Positions 11,013 to 22,523 of a DNA stretch of 64,000 nucleotides are shown here, piece after piece. The stretch spans positions 748,519-812,518 of the forward strand of contig JAAOMT010000502.1 of the NCBI GenBank assembly GCA_016748015.1, read 5' to 3'. Source of the stretch: Geosiphon pyriformis. Its lineage: Eukaryota > Glomeromycota > Glomeromycetes > Archaeosporales > Geosiphonaceae. Numbering within the stretch: the stretch's first letter is position 1; every line of letters starts with the position of its first letter. A model generated the notes under the pieces. That model did no database searches and had not been told where the DNA came from. It saw only the letters and a list, made by a program, of their open reading frames with translations. The translations under genes and the position numbers were made by a program.

Positions 11013-12326
11013 ATGGACTTGGACAACTACTCTGCCTTAATGAAATTTTTGGGTAAAAGACAATACCCACTGGAATACACTCGATAGCAAAGAGAACATT
11101 TATGCAAACAATCAAATTTTTATTTGATCCACCAAAACCAATTATATAAAAGAAATAGAAAAGATCCTGACTGCTCCCAGAGAGTCATAAAATTTGAAGA
11201 AAGAGAAATTGTGATCTACAACATGTATAATGATCTATTAGCTGGACACTTTGGAAAAACAAAAACAATTCAGAAAACTCTAGCTCACTATTATTGGCCT
11301 ACTTTGGGAAAAGACATTGCTAAGTATATCAAAACCTGTGATACCTGCCAAAGAAAAGGAAAACTCAATCGCAAAGAAGACATACATCCAATTTCTGTTG
11401 GCCAACCATTTGACAGGATTGGTATAGATGTTGTTGAACCATTAACAGTAACTCCTGATGGCAACAGATACATTATCACAGCTACTGACTATCTTACAAA
11501 GTGGGTAAAAACAAGAGCCACCCCAGATCAAACAGCAGTTTCCATTGCTAATTTCATTTATGAAGATATCATTTGTTGCCATGGCTGCCCCAAAGAACTT
11601 TTATCTGATAGAGGAAGAGCTTTTCTCAGTACACTGGTTGAAGAACTTTGTAGAAAAATGGGAATATGTCACAAACTTTTCTCCTCTTATCACCCCTAAA
11701 CAAATGGCCTAGTAGAACGTTTCAATAAAACACTGTGTGAAATCTTAGCCAAAACAAGTAAAGAAACAAACTTATGGGACAAAGTACTGCCTTCAGCTTT
11801 GTTTGCTTATAGAACTGTGAATCATGACATAACAAGTTATGAACCCTTTTACCTGCTCTATGGATAAATGACAACACTACCAATAGAAACTGATATTGAG
11901 ACAATATCCTTTGAAGAAATCACAATAGAGAATTACAAAGACATTTTGCAAAGAAGACTTGGTACCATTCTTGACTCATTGATAGAGGCATAGATAATTG
12001 CCTTTGAAAAGATAAAACAGTTCCAAGAGAAGCTTAAGAAAAAGAAAACCTATAAAACACTTTCCTTAAGCATTGGTGACTTGGTTTTGGAATACTGTTC
12101 AGACAAAAACAATATCTATGGTGATAAATTCTCTAGCCAATGGAAAGAACCCTTTATATTCAACAAAGTTCTGAACAATGGTTCTTATATTCTTTAAGAT
12201 CAATCTGGAACAATCTTTAATGATTGTCTTGTTTATAGCATGTGACTTAAGAAATATCACAAATGATCTGATTGGTTACCTGTTGTGGTAATACTGATCC
12301 AAATGATCAGCAAAAATCAGATATAA
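11013..12326 (+). pseudogene. pol: C1 integrase ORF
   Basis: Starts at a conserved Met (MDLDNYSALMKFLGK) in the +1 frame relative to RNase H. H2C2 zinc-binding domain at about 11240-11370 (HFGKTKTIQKTLAHYYW, then CDTCQRKGK). The DDE core has IGIDVV (11420), LLSDRGRAF (11600) and the PQTNGLVERFN-like region at 11697-11725, where a CAA-to-TAA stop falls. The C-terminal part runs to the TAA at 12324-12326. Three or four in-frame stops. No chromodomain is seen. Confidence 0.85.
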
Positions 12327-12367
12327 ATAAATGCACCACTCCCAAAACAGAAGTATCTTCAATCGAA

Positions 12368-13024
12368 ATGAACAATTATTTTCTGGATCAAAACATTCAA
12401 AACGCTTTCTATACTCTTCATGAGTATTGGATTAAAAACTATCCAAATGCTACTCTAACCATTGGAAAACAAACTACAATAACTGACAACAGTGGAACAC
12501 ATACTGTTATCAGACCAAGGAAAACAACTACCAGAAAAGAAAGAATTGGTAGCAAAATGGATAAGTATTTGCTGAAAAGTATAACAGTAGCAATACTTGC
12601 ACCTTCCATTACAATTAGAAAAACAATTAAAGAAATCTTGCCCATAGACAAAAACTTGTCATATGGAAGACAACTAGAACTCTATGGTTACCTTGGTGAA
12701 ATCATAGAAGACATGAAGCTCATGAAGAAAACAACTTCTGAGATACAAGTGGAAATTTTGGACATTGTACAATTAGATGTCCCAAAAGTTTTGACCATTG
12801 CAAGAAGAGCCAAAACTTTTATACAAAGATTTGGTCTCTTGGACACAAAGCTCATTTCGTCTCAAGTTTTATATACCTTATCCACAAAAAACTTTAACAA
12901 ACTAATTAGTTTTGAGTTAGATAAAACCCTTCAAATAGAGTATCTCCTAAATAGTTTGATTTTGCCAGAGCTCAATCTCTTTGGAGAGGATGATGTTATG
13001 ATTGAAACTCATAGTTTTTATTAG
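12368..13024 (+). pseudogene. C1 ORF3 (218 codons, no stops)
   Basis: Starts at ATG 12368 (MNNYFLDQNIQNAF), 43 nt after the integrase stop and in another frame. It stays open through the PPT and ends a few codons inside the LTR. This is the best-preserved gene in C1. The sequence has an N-terminal helical part, a basic Thr/Arg segment (RPRKTTTRKERIG, about 12510-12550) and a helical C-terminal half. No recognised domain, signal peptide or membrane span. Equivalents occur in C0, C5, C6 and C3 with the same start and length. Open here, but called pseudogene because the element is defective. Confidence 0.65.
12983..12993 (+). promoter_or_regulatory. C1 polypurine tract
   Basis: GGAGAGGATGA directly before the 3' LTR. 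Conserved in C5 and C6. It overlaps the last codons of ORF3. Confidence 0.7.
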
Positions 13025-13624
13025 TTATTACATGTATTAGCCACTGATGTCATATAATTAGCCACCCTATTTTTAAATAGTAATCATTGACTTGATCAAT
13101 GACCTGACCATTGACCTGATTATTGACCACTTTTAATAACTATATAAGCAATGAATCTCTTAGCTGTAGAAAAGCATGTAATAACAAGCATCTGAATAAT
13201 CAAGAATAAATAAAATAACACTTTCATCTTAATCTCAAGTATCTGAACATTTTAAAGATAAAAAATTACTTGTTGGTCTTTTTCTGACATATATAATTGT
13301 AGCATTTGAAGATTATTTGAATAAACATGACTGAAAAGTACAAGTTGATACCTAATATTGAATTCTAAGAGTGCTGACATGAGGCATAGAATTATACCAG
13401 TGGTGATCAATTGTTGACAGTACGGACTATCCCTCTACCTTCAGATTCCCCAGTTACCTTTAAAAAGAATAGCAACTGAGATATTTTATGAGACTGATCT
13501 CACACATTGAATCTATACTCATTCAATTTGCTCTTTAAAGTTGAAATTCCCTTTGATTATTTCCATCACCCTACAATCCTGTTCTCCCTTGCTATCTGTT
13601 AGCTTGTTACTCCAACCTGTAACA
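12994..13624 (+). repeat. C1 3' LTR
   Basis: TGTTATG...TGTAACA, 631 bp, with four 12-bp units, as in the 5' LTR. It carries a deletion in the CT-rich segment and many transition differences from the 5' LTR, so the insertion is not recent. Confidence 0.88.
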
Positions 13625-14056
13625 ATATCATAAATGACCTGATTGGTTGTCTGTTGTGATAATACCAACTTAAATAATCAGCAAAAATTAAGTATAAATA
13701 AAATACACTATTTCCAAAACAGAGATATCTTCAATTGACATGAATAATTATTTTCTGGATCAAAACATTCAAAATGTCTTCTATACTCTTTATAAGTATT
13801 GAATTAAAAACTATCCAAATGCTACTCTGACCATTGAAAAGCAGACCACCATAATTGATAACAGTAAAACACATATTGTTATTAGACTAAAGAAAACAAC
13901 TACTAGAAGAAAAAGAATTGGTAGCAAAATAGATAAATACTTATTGAAAAGTATAATAACAACTATACTCCTATCTTCCAGTATAATTGGAAAAACACTC
14001 CAAGAAATCTTGTTCATAGACAAAAACTTGTCATATGAAAGACAATTAGAACTCTA
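13625..14056 (+). mobile_element. C0, second fragment, with ORF3 start
   Basis: Continuation of the older element split by C1. It holds the end of the integrase frame and then ORF3 from ATG 13740. After CTCTAT (about 14056) the family C similarity ends and family B sequence begins. The rest of C0 is not in the window. Confidence 0.78.
13740..14056 (+). pseudogene. C0 ORF3, truncated
   Basis: N-terminal part of the family C ORF3, starting MNNYFLDQNIQN at 13740, with the basic Thr/Lys/Arg segment at about 13880-13925. A TGA interrupts it at about 13800, and it is cut by the B2 insertion after roughly 105 codons. Confidence 0.65.
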
Positions 14057-14468
14057 TAAGTTGTCTTCAAAATAAGCTTGAGATCTAACACAAAACTTTT
14101 TTTCTTCTAATTTTTATGATCAAGACTAGAACTAAGAATAAAAAAGCTACAAACATTACTTTTCTTATAGTAACTAATAAAGTTTTAATAAGAGAGAGTC
14201 TTTCTGTTATTGAAGCAGCTAGACAAAACGTTTTGGCTATATATTCTTTAAAGAATATTAGTAAAAAGCTGTCTTTAACAGCTTTTGATTTATTTTTTTC
14301 ACCTTTGGCTAATAGTTCTTTTCCAGTTAAAGTTTCTTCCAAAAGACACACTTGGGTTAGTTCTAGTGTTGTTTTTACTACTTCTAAGAGCCCAAAGATT
14401 TTTAATAACAGACCAGTCAACAAATTAGTCTTTTTTGCTCTTACTACTCTTATTACTACTACTACTAC
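14057..14468 (+). mobile_element. Half-LINE B2, 5' part
   Basis: The 5' end of a family B retroposon, cut at 14468 by the C2 LTR. The 5' boundary is uncertain between about 14057 and 14090, because C0 similarity ends at 14056 but similarity to B3 starts at about 14088. Its 3' remainder should lie right of the window. Confidence 0.7.
14116..14468 (+). pseudogene. B2 ORF1 N-terminal part (open)
   Basis: ATG at 14116 opens a stop-free stretch of about 118 codons (MIKTRTKNKKATNITF...), matching the B3 start (MTTNRAKSKKVANITF at 31513 downward). It covers the basic N-terminus and the Ser/Thr-rich segment, up to NNRPVNKLVF and the Thr run, where C2 cuts it. It confirms the Met used to start the family B ORF. 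Confidence 0.7.
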
Positions 14469-15183
14469 TGTTATGGTTAAAACTTATATTTTTTATTAAT
14501 TATCACATGTATTAGCCACTGATGTCACATAAATTAGCCATTCTATTTTTAGAAAGTGATTATTGACTTGATCAATGACCTGACCATTGACTTGATCATT
14601 GACCTAATTATTGACCTAATCATTGATCTAGTCGTTGACCTGATCATTGACCACTTTTAATAGCTATATAAGTGATGAATTTTTTAGCTGTAAAAAAGCA
14701 TGTAGAAATCAAGAAAATCAAATAAATAAAATAACAACTTTCATTTCAATCTTTCTCTTATCACTAATTTCCCTTTCTCTACCTTAAAGTATCTGAACAT
14801 CTTGAGATAAAAGATTACTTGTTGGTTATTCTTTACTTTTTTCCTAAAATGTGTAATAGCAGCATTTGAAGATTATTGAATAAAATGTGACTGAAGAGCA
14901 CATCTGATACCTGATATTGAATTATAAGAGTGCTGATGTGAGACATAGAATTATACCAGACATGATCATTTGTTAACAGTATGGACTATCTCTCTACCTT
15001 CAGATTTTCTGGTTATCTTTTGAAAAGTATAGTAACTGAGATATTTTATGAGATTGATCTCACATATTGAATCCATACTTATTCAATTCACTCTTTGAAG
15101 TTGAATTTCTTTTGATTCCTTTTATCACCCTACAATCTTGTTCTCTCTTGCTATCCATTAGCTTGTTACTTCAATCCATAACA
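14469..15183 (+). repeat. C2 5' LTR
   Basis: TGTTATGG...CATAACA, 715 bp. It carries eight 12-bp units at 14558-14653, against four in C1. The TATA box follows near 14666. It is of the same sub-type as the LTR at 51380-52060 (CATAAATTAGCCATT, AGAAAGTGAT). Confidence 0.85.
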
Positions 15184-15235
15184 TAAAAGTGGTGCTTTCT
15201 GTAAGGTTGTCAAAATTTACTTTGCTTTTTATTAT

Positions 15236-16794
15236 ATAAATGATTATTCATACCTGCCACAACAATCAGAAGAACACTTTAAAGCATACAACAAAAACAA
15301 TCTAGACTTTATTGAACTCAATCCTTTGTCCTTCTGCTTGATTTGCTTCTCCATTGAAAAACAATCCAGCAGACAATTCTAAGACTTTTGAAACTGGTTC
15401 TTGAACAAGCATTCAGCTGAAATCTACACAGCCTATACAACTTATTACTTTGATCAAGCTTATTTTGAAGACAACTTTGAAGAAAAAAACAACAGCATTA
15501 ATCAGCTTTTATATTCCACAACCTTTGAACAACAGCCCCTTAATTTCGAATATCTGAATCATCAAATCCATACTTGGATTGCTGTCCATCAATCAACTGA
15601 AACTTCTCTTGAAACAGAAAAAGAAAGCTATCAAACTGCTTTTGTTTTTGATCTCTTTTCAAGTAAATTAGAACATTCAACACAAACAGTTACTTCTGAA
15701 CTAATGACTAATGATCTTATGCAACAGAACATTCTGATTGCCCTCTAAGGCATACAAACTGCTTTGGGAAGAAGAAACAACACTCTATTATTCTTGTTTA
15801 GAGGTGATGCACAAGATCCAATTAAATGGTTAAACAATTTTGAAAGAGCTGCCACAGCTAACCAATATGATAATAAATATAAGTTCCAAATTGTTGATGG
15901 CTACTTTCAAGGCTCTTCTGCTATTTGGTTTTCACAAGAAACCAATGCCAATGCTCAACAAAGAATTATTAGATGAGCACCAGCAAATGCTGGAAAAAAC
16001 AACACCTCTTTTACTACCCAGTTTGAAATAAAATTTAGAACTCTTATCTTGATATCTAAATGGCACATGGAACTAAAAAGAAGAATCCAAGGTCTTGGTG
16101 AAGTAGTAACTGAATATGCCAAAGCCATCAGAAAATTAATTAAAAGAGTAGACTCTGAAAGAAACTGGACAAAAGAACAAAAGATTCATTCCTTTACAAA
16201 AAGATTGAGAACAAATCTGTCTTATGCTTTTTGGTTCCTTTTGGCCCTGAAAGACAATTCCATAATGGACATGGTCATTGAACTTGTCCAACGAATTGAA
16301 AACAACCAAAGGATGCACTTGGGATTCACACTTCCAGTTTTTGCTCCTGCTTCTATTATGGCTTCTGCTCCCCAAATGGCTGTTACCTTTTTTGCTGCCC
16401 AAACTCAAGACCCAAATGAACAGTTAATAGATAGACTTACAGCTAATTTTGCCCAGTTACTGGAACTCTTAGCTCAAGCAGTCAGAGAGAATCAACAACC
16501 CCAAAGACCCAGATTTGAACCCTGTTTTAATCAATCCCAGCAACCCCCTTATTAAAAACAACAAAATCATAGCCCACCTGTGTGTTATTGCTGTGAATTA
16601 ACTGGATATTTCTCCAGAAATTGTAACAATTCTCCCTTGCCTCCTTCAGCTCCCAGAAACAATGACAATCAAAACAACAGAATTATCAATAACAATGTTC
16701 CCAACCAAAGACCTAATCATGCCAACATCAATTTTTTTGAAGAGGATCTCTTAAAGTGCAAGCCAACCAAAAGAAAATCTCTTTTATGCTTTTA
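15236..16794 (+). pseudogene. gag: C2 gag
   Basis: A gag frame beginning where other copies have ATG, here ATA at 15236, so the start is lost. Recognisable capsid segments are at 15790-16200, the Pro/Ala linker at about 16335-16390, and the knuckle CYCCELTGYFSRNC at about 16582-16625. Stops at about 15379, 15746, 15974 and 16553. The C-terminus is changed by the deletion at about 16750, which removes the frameshift region. Confidence 0.82.
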
Positions 16795-16799
16795 ACCTA

Positions 16800-17426
16800 A
16801 CTAATGATGACCATGACATGGATAAACTAACAATCACCACTTTTGAAACAACAAGAAAGAAGAAGAAAGCCAAAGTTGATTTTGTTATAGATCCAAAAAA
16901 AGCCTCCACATTAACTGTTGATAACAATAAGCCACTAAAGGCCAAAGTTTTCAAGTATTCTCCAAAGTTGGAACCCCCAGAAATAGTACAAAAATCTGGT
17001 CCTTATTCTGTTGTCAAAGATCTCATGGAAATGTTTGCTCACATTACCTTTGGCCAGTTAATGACTCATTCCCAATTCAGAAAAAACCTTTACAAATCTT
17101 TGATTCCTAAGAAAAAGATACCAAAGACCAACAAGCACCCATACCAAGCTGGACTTGCTGACAACAGCAATATTATTTCTCTCATTTGTAAAGCCCAAGT
17201 GGCTGGTTACTTTATTGATCTGATCCTGAACAGTTGATCATCTGTTAGTGTTATTGCTAAATACTTTTTAGAAGCAATTGGCAGAAAGATTGATGAATCA
17301 TCTACAAGACCAATGACCAATGTACATAGTAACAAGAAGAAAGGTCTGAGCATAGCCAAAGCTGTTCCTGTCTGAATCAATGGCATTAGTATTGAAACTA
17401 ACATGGAAGTATCTGAAGCAAAAGAA
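16800..17426 (+). pseudogene. pol: C2 protease
   Basis: Starts near MDKLTITTFETTRKKKK (16818). The protease domain follows LICKAQVAGYFIDLIL. The active-site region reads N-S-stop-S-S at about 17228-17240, where C5 has D-S-G-S-S, so both the Asp and the Gly are lost. It continues to VSEAKE at the D2 insertion point, and the remainder resumes at 53858. Confidence 0.8.
17411..17426. repeat. Left TSD of LINE D2
   Basis: ATCTGAAGCAAAAGAA, repeated at 53842-53857. It falls in the C2 protease at a codon string present uninterrupted in C4, C5 and C6. It delimits a 36.4-kb composite block. Confidence 0.92.
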
Positions 17427-17454
17427 AAAAACTTTTTTTTCTCTCTTTGACTCT

Positions 17455-17468
17455 ACCACACAATTTAC
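17455..17468. repeat. Left TSD of LINE D1
   Basis: ACCACACAATTTAC, repeated at 24872-24885. It is D2 5'-end sequence, 28 bp from the D2 start. Confidence 0.9.
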
Positions 17469-17602
17469 TTTTTTTTTTTTTGTTAATGTGTAGTCATGCT
17501 GGTTTTTTATTAGTTTAGCCACACTTAAAAAAGCATGACCTTTTCATAAAGCCAACTCACCCAATAATCTAAATTACAAGATGCGGTTAACCACTAAGTG
17601 GT
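17469..17602 (-). repeat. D1 3' tail and poly(A)
   Basis: Reads CCACTTAGTGGTTAACCGCATC, then TTGTAATTTAGATTATTGGG and GACTACACATTAAC and A13 on the minus strand. Related over its whole length to the family B tails. Confidence 0.85.
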
Positions 17603-17611
17603 TATTCCTAA

Positions 17612-20600
17612 CTACATGCTAGTATAACCAAAAAATCTATGAGGTATCACACTATTACACAAAGTACTCCTATCACAAAAAACATTAGTCAGTATATCAT
17701 TACACTGTGTGGACACATCACCTATTTTGACTATGGGTTCGCCACTAACTTTATCACTATCCCTTGAAATGCTATGTATACTGGAACCACCAGTTGGATT
17801 TTTCTTGATCTTATTATCAATACTCATTGATTTTTTCTATTCAGTTTGCAATTTGCAACATTCTTCCCACAATCTATTTCTTGCTTGAGTAACTGCCCAT
17901 TTACACACCTTAATTAATACATTATTACTAATCCTTAGGTCAATGTCAAAAAAAGCATTGATCCTTCCAAATTGTTTATTGATTAGCCTTTTACATAGCA
18001 GATCTATGTTAGACATTGACATGATGTATTTATTAGACAGTACAAGCTTCTCATCAGTATTATAGGCTTTGCATCCCCCTCTTACAGCCTCTGAAAGGCA
18101 CTGTATCCACTTATCTTTTACATCATCAATCAGTGTTTTGCCCTCTTGGGTATTCAGAGAGCATTCCCAAAAGTGCTGGTTGGTTTCTACTTCCCTGTGA
18201 CATGTCTTACAAAGATTATTCTAGTATACATGAGGACGTCTGTTGTATAGCACCTCTGTTGTTGGCAGCATGTTGTGAAATGATTTCATAATAAATGTGT
18301 GCATTGCTGAAGAACCAGCTGAGGTGAAGCCAGATAATATCTTTCTATTCCAGTTCCAAATCTTGGTTGTGTATATCCAGTCTATATTTTGGTCTAAAGA
18401 TCCTATTGTCTCTTGGACTTTGTTGTTGCCTATCCAGTCTAAAGCTGATTGAAGACTAGCCTGTTTGTTCAGAAAATGCCTGATGTTCAGATCCAATTCA
18501 ACTCTTCTACAAACAGAAATGTATGCAGTCTCCTTAGTATTGTAGACCCACCTCATTGTATCAAGAGTAGTAGATTCTTTGGCTAGTTTGTCAGCCTTCT
18601 CATTTTCTAATATACCAGCATGTGCAGCCACTTTTTTCATGTTGAGATCAATCCTCTTTTCCCTTATTATCACTCTGATTGCATTCCATGTGCACCAGTT
18701 TGAAGTTTTGAGCTGATTTCTAATAGACAGGAGAGAATCTTTGGACAACCATCTTTGAGTCGTTGCCATCACCACTTAACTATCCATGTTTATTGTTAGT
18801 TTGCATCTGTAAGGTACTGCTTTCAAAGCTAGCAATACAGCCTTTGTCTCTGCTTTTGTCAATGATAATATTCTATCAATTGCTATACCAAATTTGGCCT
18901 CTATTCCATGTGTTATAAAACCAGCTGCTCTCCTTGCTTTCTCAGAACCAGCTCTTACCATTGAGCCATCTGTTGATATTTCTATTTCTTTCCTGAGTCT
19001 TAACTTCTCTCATACACACTTCCATTGTGTTAGTAAAGTGTTAGGGATATGGATATAAATAGTGTCTCTTTGCATTGTTCCTAAATCATCTGGTATTTGG
19101 TTAGTCAGTATGTGCATATCCAATGTCTCACATTGTGCCACATCAATGTTTCTGTACTCATCCATAATGATTGTAGATTCTAAAATCTTAAACCATCTGG
19201 GAATTCTACTACAATCACTTTTTCTGTACTTCTTTGTGAAGTCCATTCATGTCATCAATGACTCATCTTTGTTCTGTATCTGATGCAAGTACAACATGTT
19301 TTCTTTTCTTAGTAAGCTTCTAACTTTAATGTAGGTTTCACTTGAAGGTAAGATAGACTCAATTAAATATGTCTGTGGTCTTGAAGATTCAGGTACCCCA
19401 TGTGTATTACCATTGCTCTTGAATGAGATGCCTTTTTTTTCCATCATCTGTATAATATTTGCTATAAGATTAACCTCTGGCTTAGATTGTTCATTAGTGG
19501 GATATTCAAGTATACTATGAGCTAATCATCTCTGTGCCTGCAAGTTGGCTAGTCTAATTTTTGTAGCCATTCCAGCAATATCAGCACTGTTCAATCTGAC
19601 TAACAAATCTGTGATCTTGCTTTTCACTTGTATATCATCAATTTTGAACAAATTATACAAGGATGAGTGATGCATGGCACTGACTGGGAAATCTACTGAA
19701 AGTTTTGCTTTTTTCTTCACAGTGGCTGAAATCTTTGAAGTCCATTTTCTAGCCCAGCTATTAGGAATATGAGTCAACTGAGATCTGAATTCAATAGCTG
19801 GACTGAGTATACTGTTAAAAATGTAAATGGCCTGTTTCTCAGTTATGTGTTTTTTCCTGATGACTGCACACACTGCTTCAATGTCAGATCCTATCAAATA
19901 CATGTAGATGGATCCAACAATTTCAAGATTTGTTTGTCTGGACCAAATTTTAGTGGCTCAACCATTGAAGATCTCCCTTTGGAGGGTCTGACCACTATTG
20001 TCTTAGTCTTATCTAAGTTGATCTCAATATCTACCATTCTAAAAAAAGAACTGGCTGTGTTCAAAATACTTTGCATCCCTTGTCTTGAGTTAGCTATCCA
20101 CACTGTGTCATTGACAAAGGCAAGGTAATTCACTGACATCAACAGAGATTGTGTATCTAATTGATTATCCCACTTTTTCCATGCTGCTGTCAGTTTGTAT
20201 CCCTGACTATAATTGGCTTGTTTTACTTCACACAGTAAGGGGTCATAGAAAATTCTCCACATAATGGGTGAGCTTGTTTCCCCCTGATCCAGTCTATCTT
20301 GTACTTGATATTCGTCACTTAACCCAAATTCAGTTATGATCCTGTTGCTTCTATTGTTGTGCATCAAGCCAAACAACTCAGTAAACCTATTGTTCATCTT
20401 AATTCTCTTTAGTGCAACTTCCATGGGTTTCCATCCTACTGAATCATATGCCTTTTTCATGTCCTGAAATGTAAACCAAGCCTCATTACCAAATTCCCTT
20501 GCATGTTCAGCTACAGCATTAATCACATGAATAGGCACTGCTGTGGAGGTATTCTTTAATACTGAGGTATTGTAACCTTTTAGGACATTGTGGAGTTCAC

Positions 20601-22482
20601 ATGCTTTTGATATCCTAGCAGTTAGAATCTTTGTTAAGATTTTTCTGGTGCTTTCAATGAGTGTGATCGGTCTGGTAATGTCAATATTGCCACTCCATTC
20701 TTTTGGCTTTGGAATTAGTATAACTTGTGCTACTCTCCACTCCTCAGGCATGTTTGCAGCTTTAATACAAGCATTGAGCAACGTTTTCAGTTTAGACTTG
20801 GTATTAGGTCCATCCTTCCTCTAGAGTTCAGCTTGAATGCCTGATGGGCCAGGAGCTTTGTTATGGGGTGTGTGGCTCAATATGTGTTCAAATTCCTCAT
20901 TTGTTAATTTATTCATTACACTATCAAAGGCATGATCTGGAATGCTTTCAATCAGATCAAATTTGTGTTTCCAACTTTTCTATAGGTCAGGCTCAATGCT
21001 TTTTGTTCTGGTCCACCCTTGGGCTTTTCTGTTTACTAGCTTTTTAATTTCATCAGAATCATCATGAAATTTGTCTTCTTCAATTACATGGTCTAGTACA
21101 ATTCTTTGTCTTTTTCTGTTCAGGATGCTTTTGATTATAGCTTCTTTGTTTAGATCAAAGTTTTGTTGTCTCCTAATGATATTGTCCACTATCTGTCTCT
21201 GCTGTTGTAGTCTGATCCTACTTCACAGTGTTGATCTATATTCTTTCTTAATATTGAGTAATTCCATAATCAGCTTATCCTTTGGGAGAGTCATCAGATA
21301 TGTATTAACTGCCTCAGGTTTCAGCTGTTTCTATTTGGCCAACAACTGCATAACATTGTTATCATGCATATCTGCATTGTTTACTCTTATTAGTTTGATT
21401 ATATCAGCAACAATCTTAACAAGCTTGTAATTTATGCATTTTTTCTTTGTGTATGCAGATTGGGCTCCCACTTTCCTTTTCAGTAGGCACTCAGCAGCTT
21501 GTAACACAGTCTCTTTGATTGTAAGCCACATCTGGTTTAGATCTTCATTGCTGTTATCTATTGATTTTCTTTGTGCTTCATCTGTTAGTCAATCAGTTTC
21601 TCTTGCATAGATTTCTCATTGGACTCCAGATGCTTTTTTAACATCAATCATAGTTGTGCTACACTTTTTTCTTCCAGATCTAGATTTTTTAGTGCCTGCC
21701 AAGATTCTATCAGATCGGATGATTGTTACTACTGCTTTGTGATCTGTGCTAAAGGATTCATTAACCAATGTTTGTGACCAGTGAGGCTGTAACTGCATTA
21801 GTAAATACATAGTCCAATCTTCTTTATATACCATTTGATGCCCATGTCTTTTCTGGATTGTTTGTTGCATATGCCCCATGTATATCCACTAAATTCATAT
21901 GTTGTAATGTTGCAGCAGTTGGACAAGCTTTGGCCTTATTTGTAGCATATGTTTCCTTAAGTGACTTGAATGACAGATCTTCATTCAAATTGCCTGCAAC
22001 TATGATAATCTCTTTGTTCTGTACAATGTCTCCCAAAAGTTTCCTGATTTCTTTAGCTACTGCTCCCTCAGTAGGCACTTTGGAAGCAGGCATGTACAGT
22101 CCCACTATGTGCACACTGACTCTTCCTCTAAATTTCAATCCCAAATGCAATAACCTCCCATAAAACCCCTTGATTGTTTCCACATGGTGTATCCAACATT
22201 TTTTGACCAGTATACCCACACCAGTACCCATTTGTTTCTCTGTACTTGATTCCCAAAAGGCATGATATTCATCGAAACCAAAAAATACACTTTTTTCTTT
22301 TGTTGGAGTCAATTTAGTTTCTGTAACAATCACAAAGTCAAATTGTTCTTCAATAACCCAATGTAGCATCTCTTCAGCTTTACCAGGATTATTAAGCCCT
22401 CTAACATTAACAGTACCAATTTTCCAAGTGTTGTTATTGGAGTAGTTCTGTTCTATGTTGGAATCAGATGTGCTACACATCA
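17612..22482 (-). pseudogene. D1 ORF2: APE endonuclease, RT, RNase H, zinc knuckle
   Basis: Nicks target DNA and copies LINE RNA in place. Probable start is MMCSTSDSN at 22482. The APE/EEP endonuclease runs to about 21640 (IGTVNVRGLN, VTETKLT, SFSTDHKAVV). RT spans about 21000-19526 (HNKAPGPSGIQAEL, RPITLIESTRKILTK, DMKKAYDSV, QGETSSPIMW); the catalytic motif reads FVND (20107-20118) instead of the expected FxDD. RNase H is at 18961-18560 (the -TKAETKAVLLALKAV- and -ENEKADKLAKES- parts). A C-terminal CKTCHREVETNQHFWEC knuckle lies near 18150-18215. Stops, a frame change near 21850 and a deletion of about 55 bp at 19900 inactivate it. Confidence 0.88.
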
Positions 22483-22523
22483 TCTGTTTCCATAGATTTA
22501 AGTTCTCCAACAATAGAACTGCT

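Larger units (their letters stand above)
8374..13624 (+). mobile_element. Ty3/gypsy element C1, internally deleted
   Basis: A family C element with both LTRs (8374-9037, 12994-13624), PBS, gag, RNase H, integrase, ORF3 and PPT, flanked by a 4-bp ATAT target duplication. An internal deletion at about 10564 joins the gag C-terminus to RNase H, removing the frameshift site, protease and RT (roughly 2.4 kb compared with C6). It could have moved only with proteins from another copy. Confidence 0.9.
14469..17426 (+). mobile_element. Ty3/gypsy element C2, first half
   Basis: 5' LTR, PBS region, gag and protease of a family C element. It is interrupted at 17426 by the D2 LINE block and continues at 53842-55783. 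The 16-bp TSD on both sides proves the two halves are one element. The gag-pol junction has lost about 60 bp, including the slippery heptamer. Confidence 0.88.

Noticed and set aside
12439-12651. Recurrent hydrophobic minus-strand frame opposite ORF3 (also opposite 13811, 48723, 50825 and the C3 copy)
   Set aside because: It looks like a conserved membrane protein (MSMGKISLIVFPI...), but it is the exact antisense of the ORF3 coding strand and is kept only because ORF3 is repeated. No start or promoter context supports it.
18776-18961. Stand-alone RNase H gene
   Set aside because: It is in line with the RT and endonuclease parts of D1 ORF2, within the TSD-bounded LINE.
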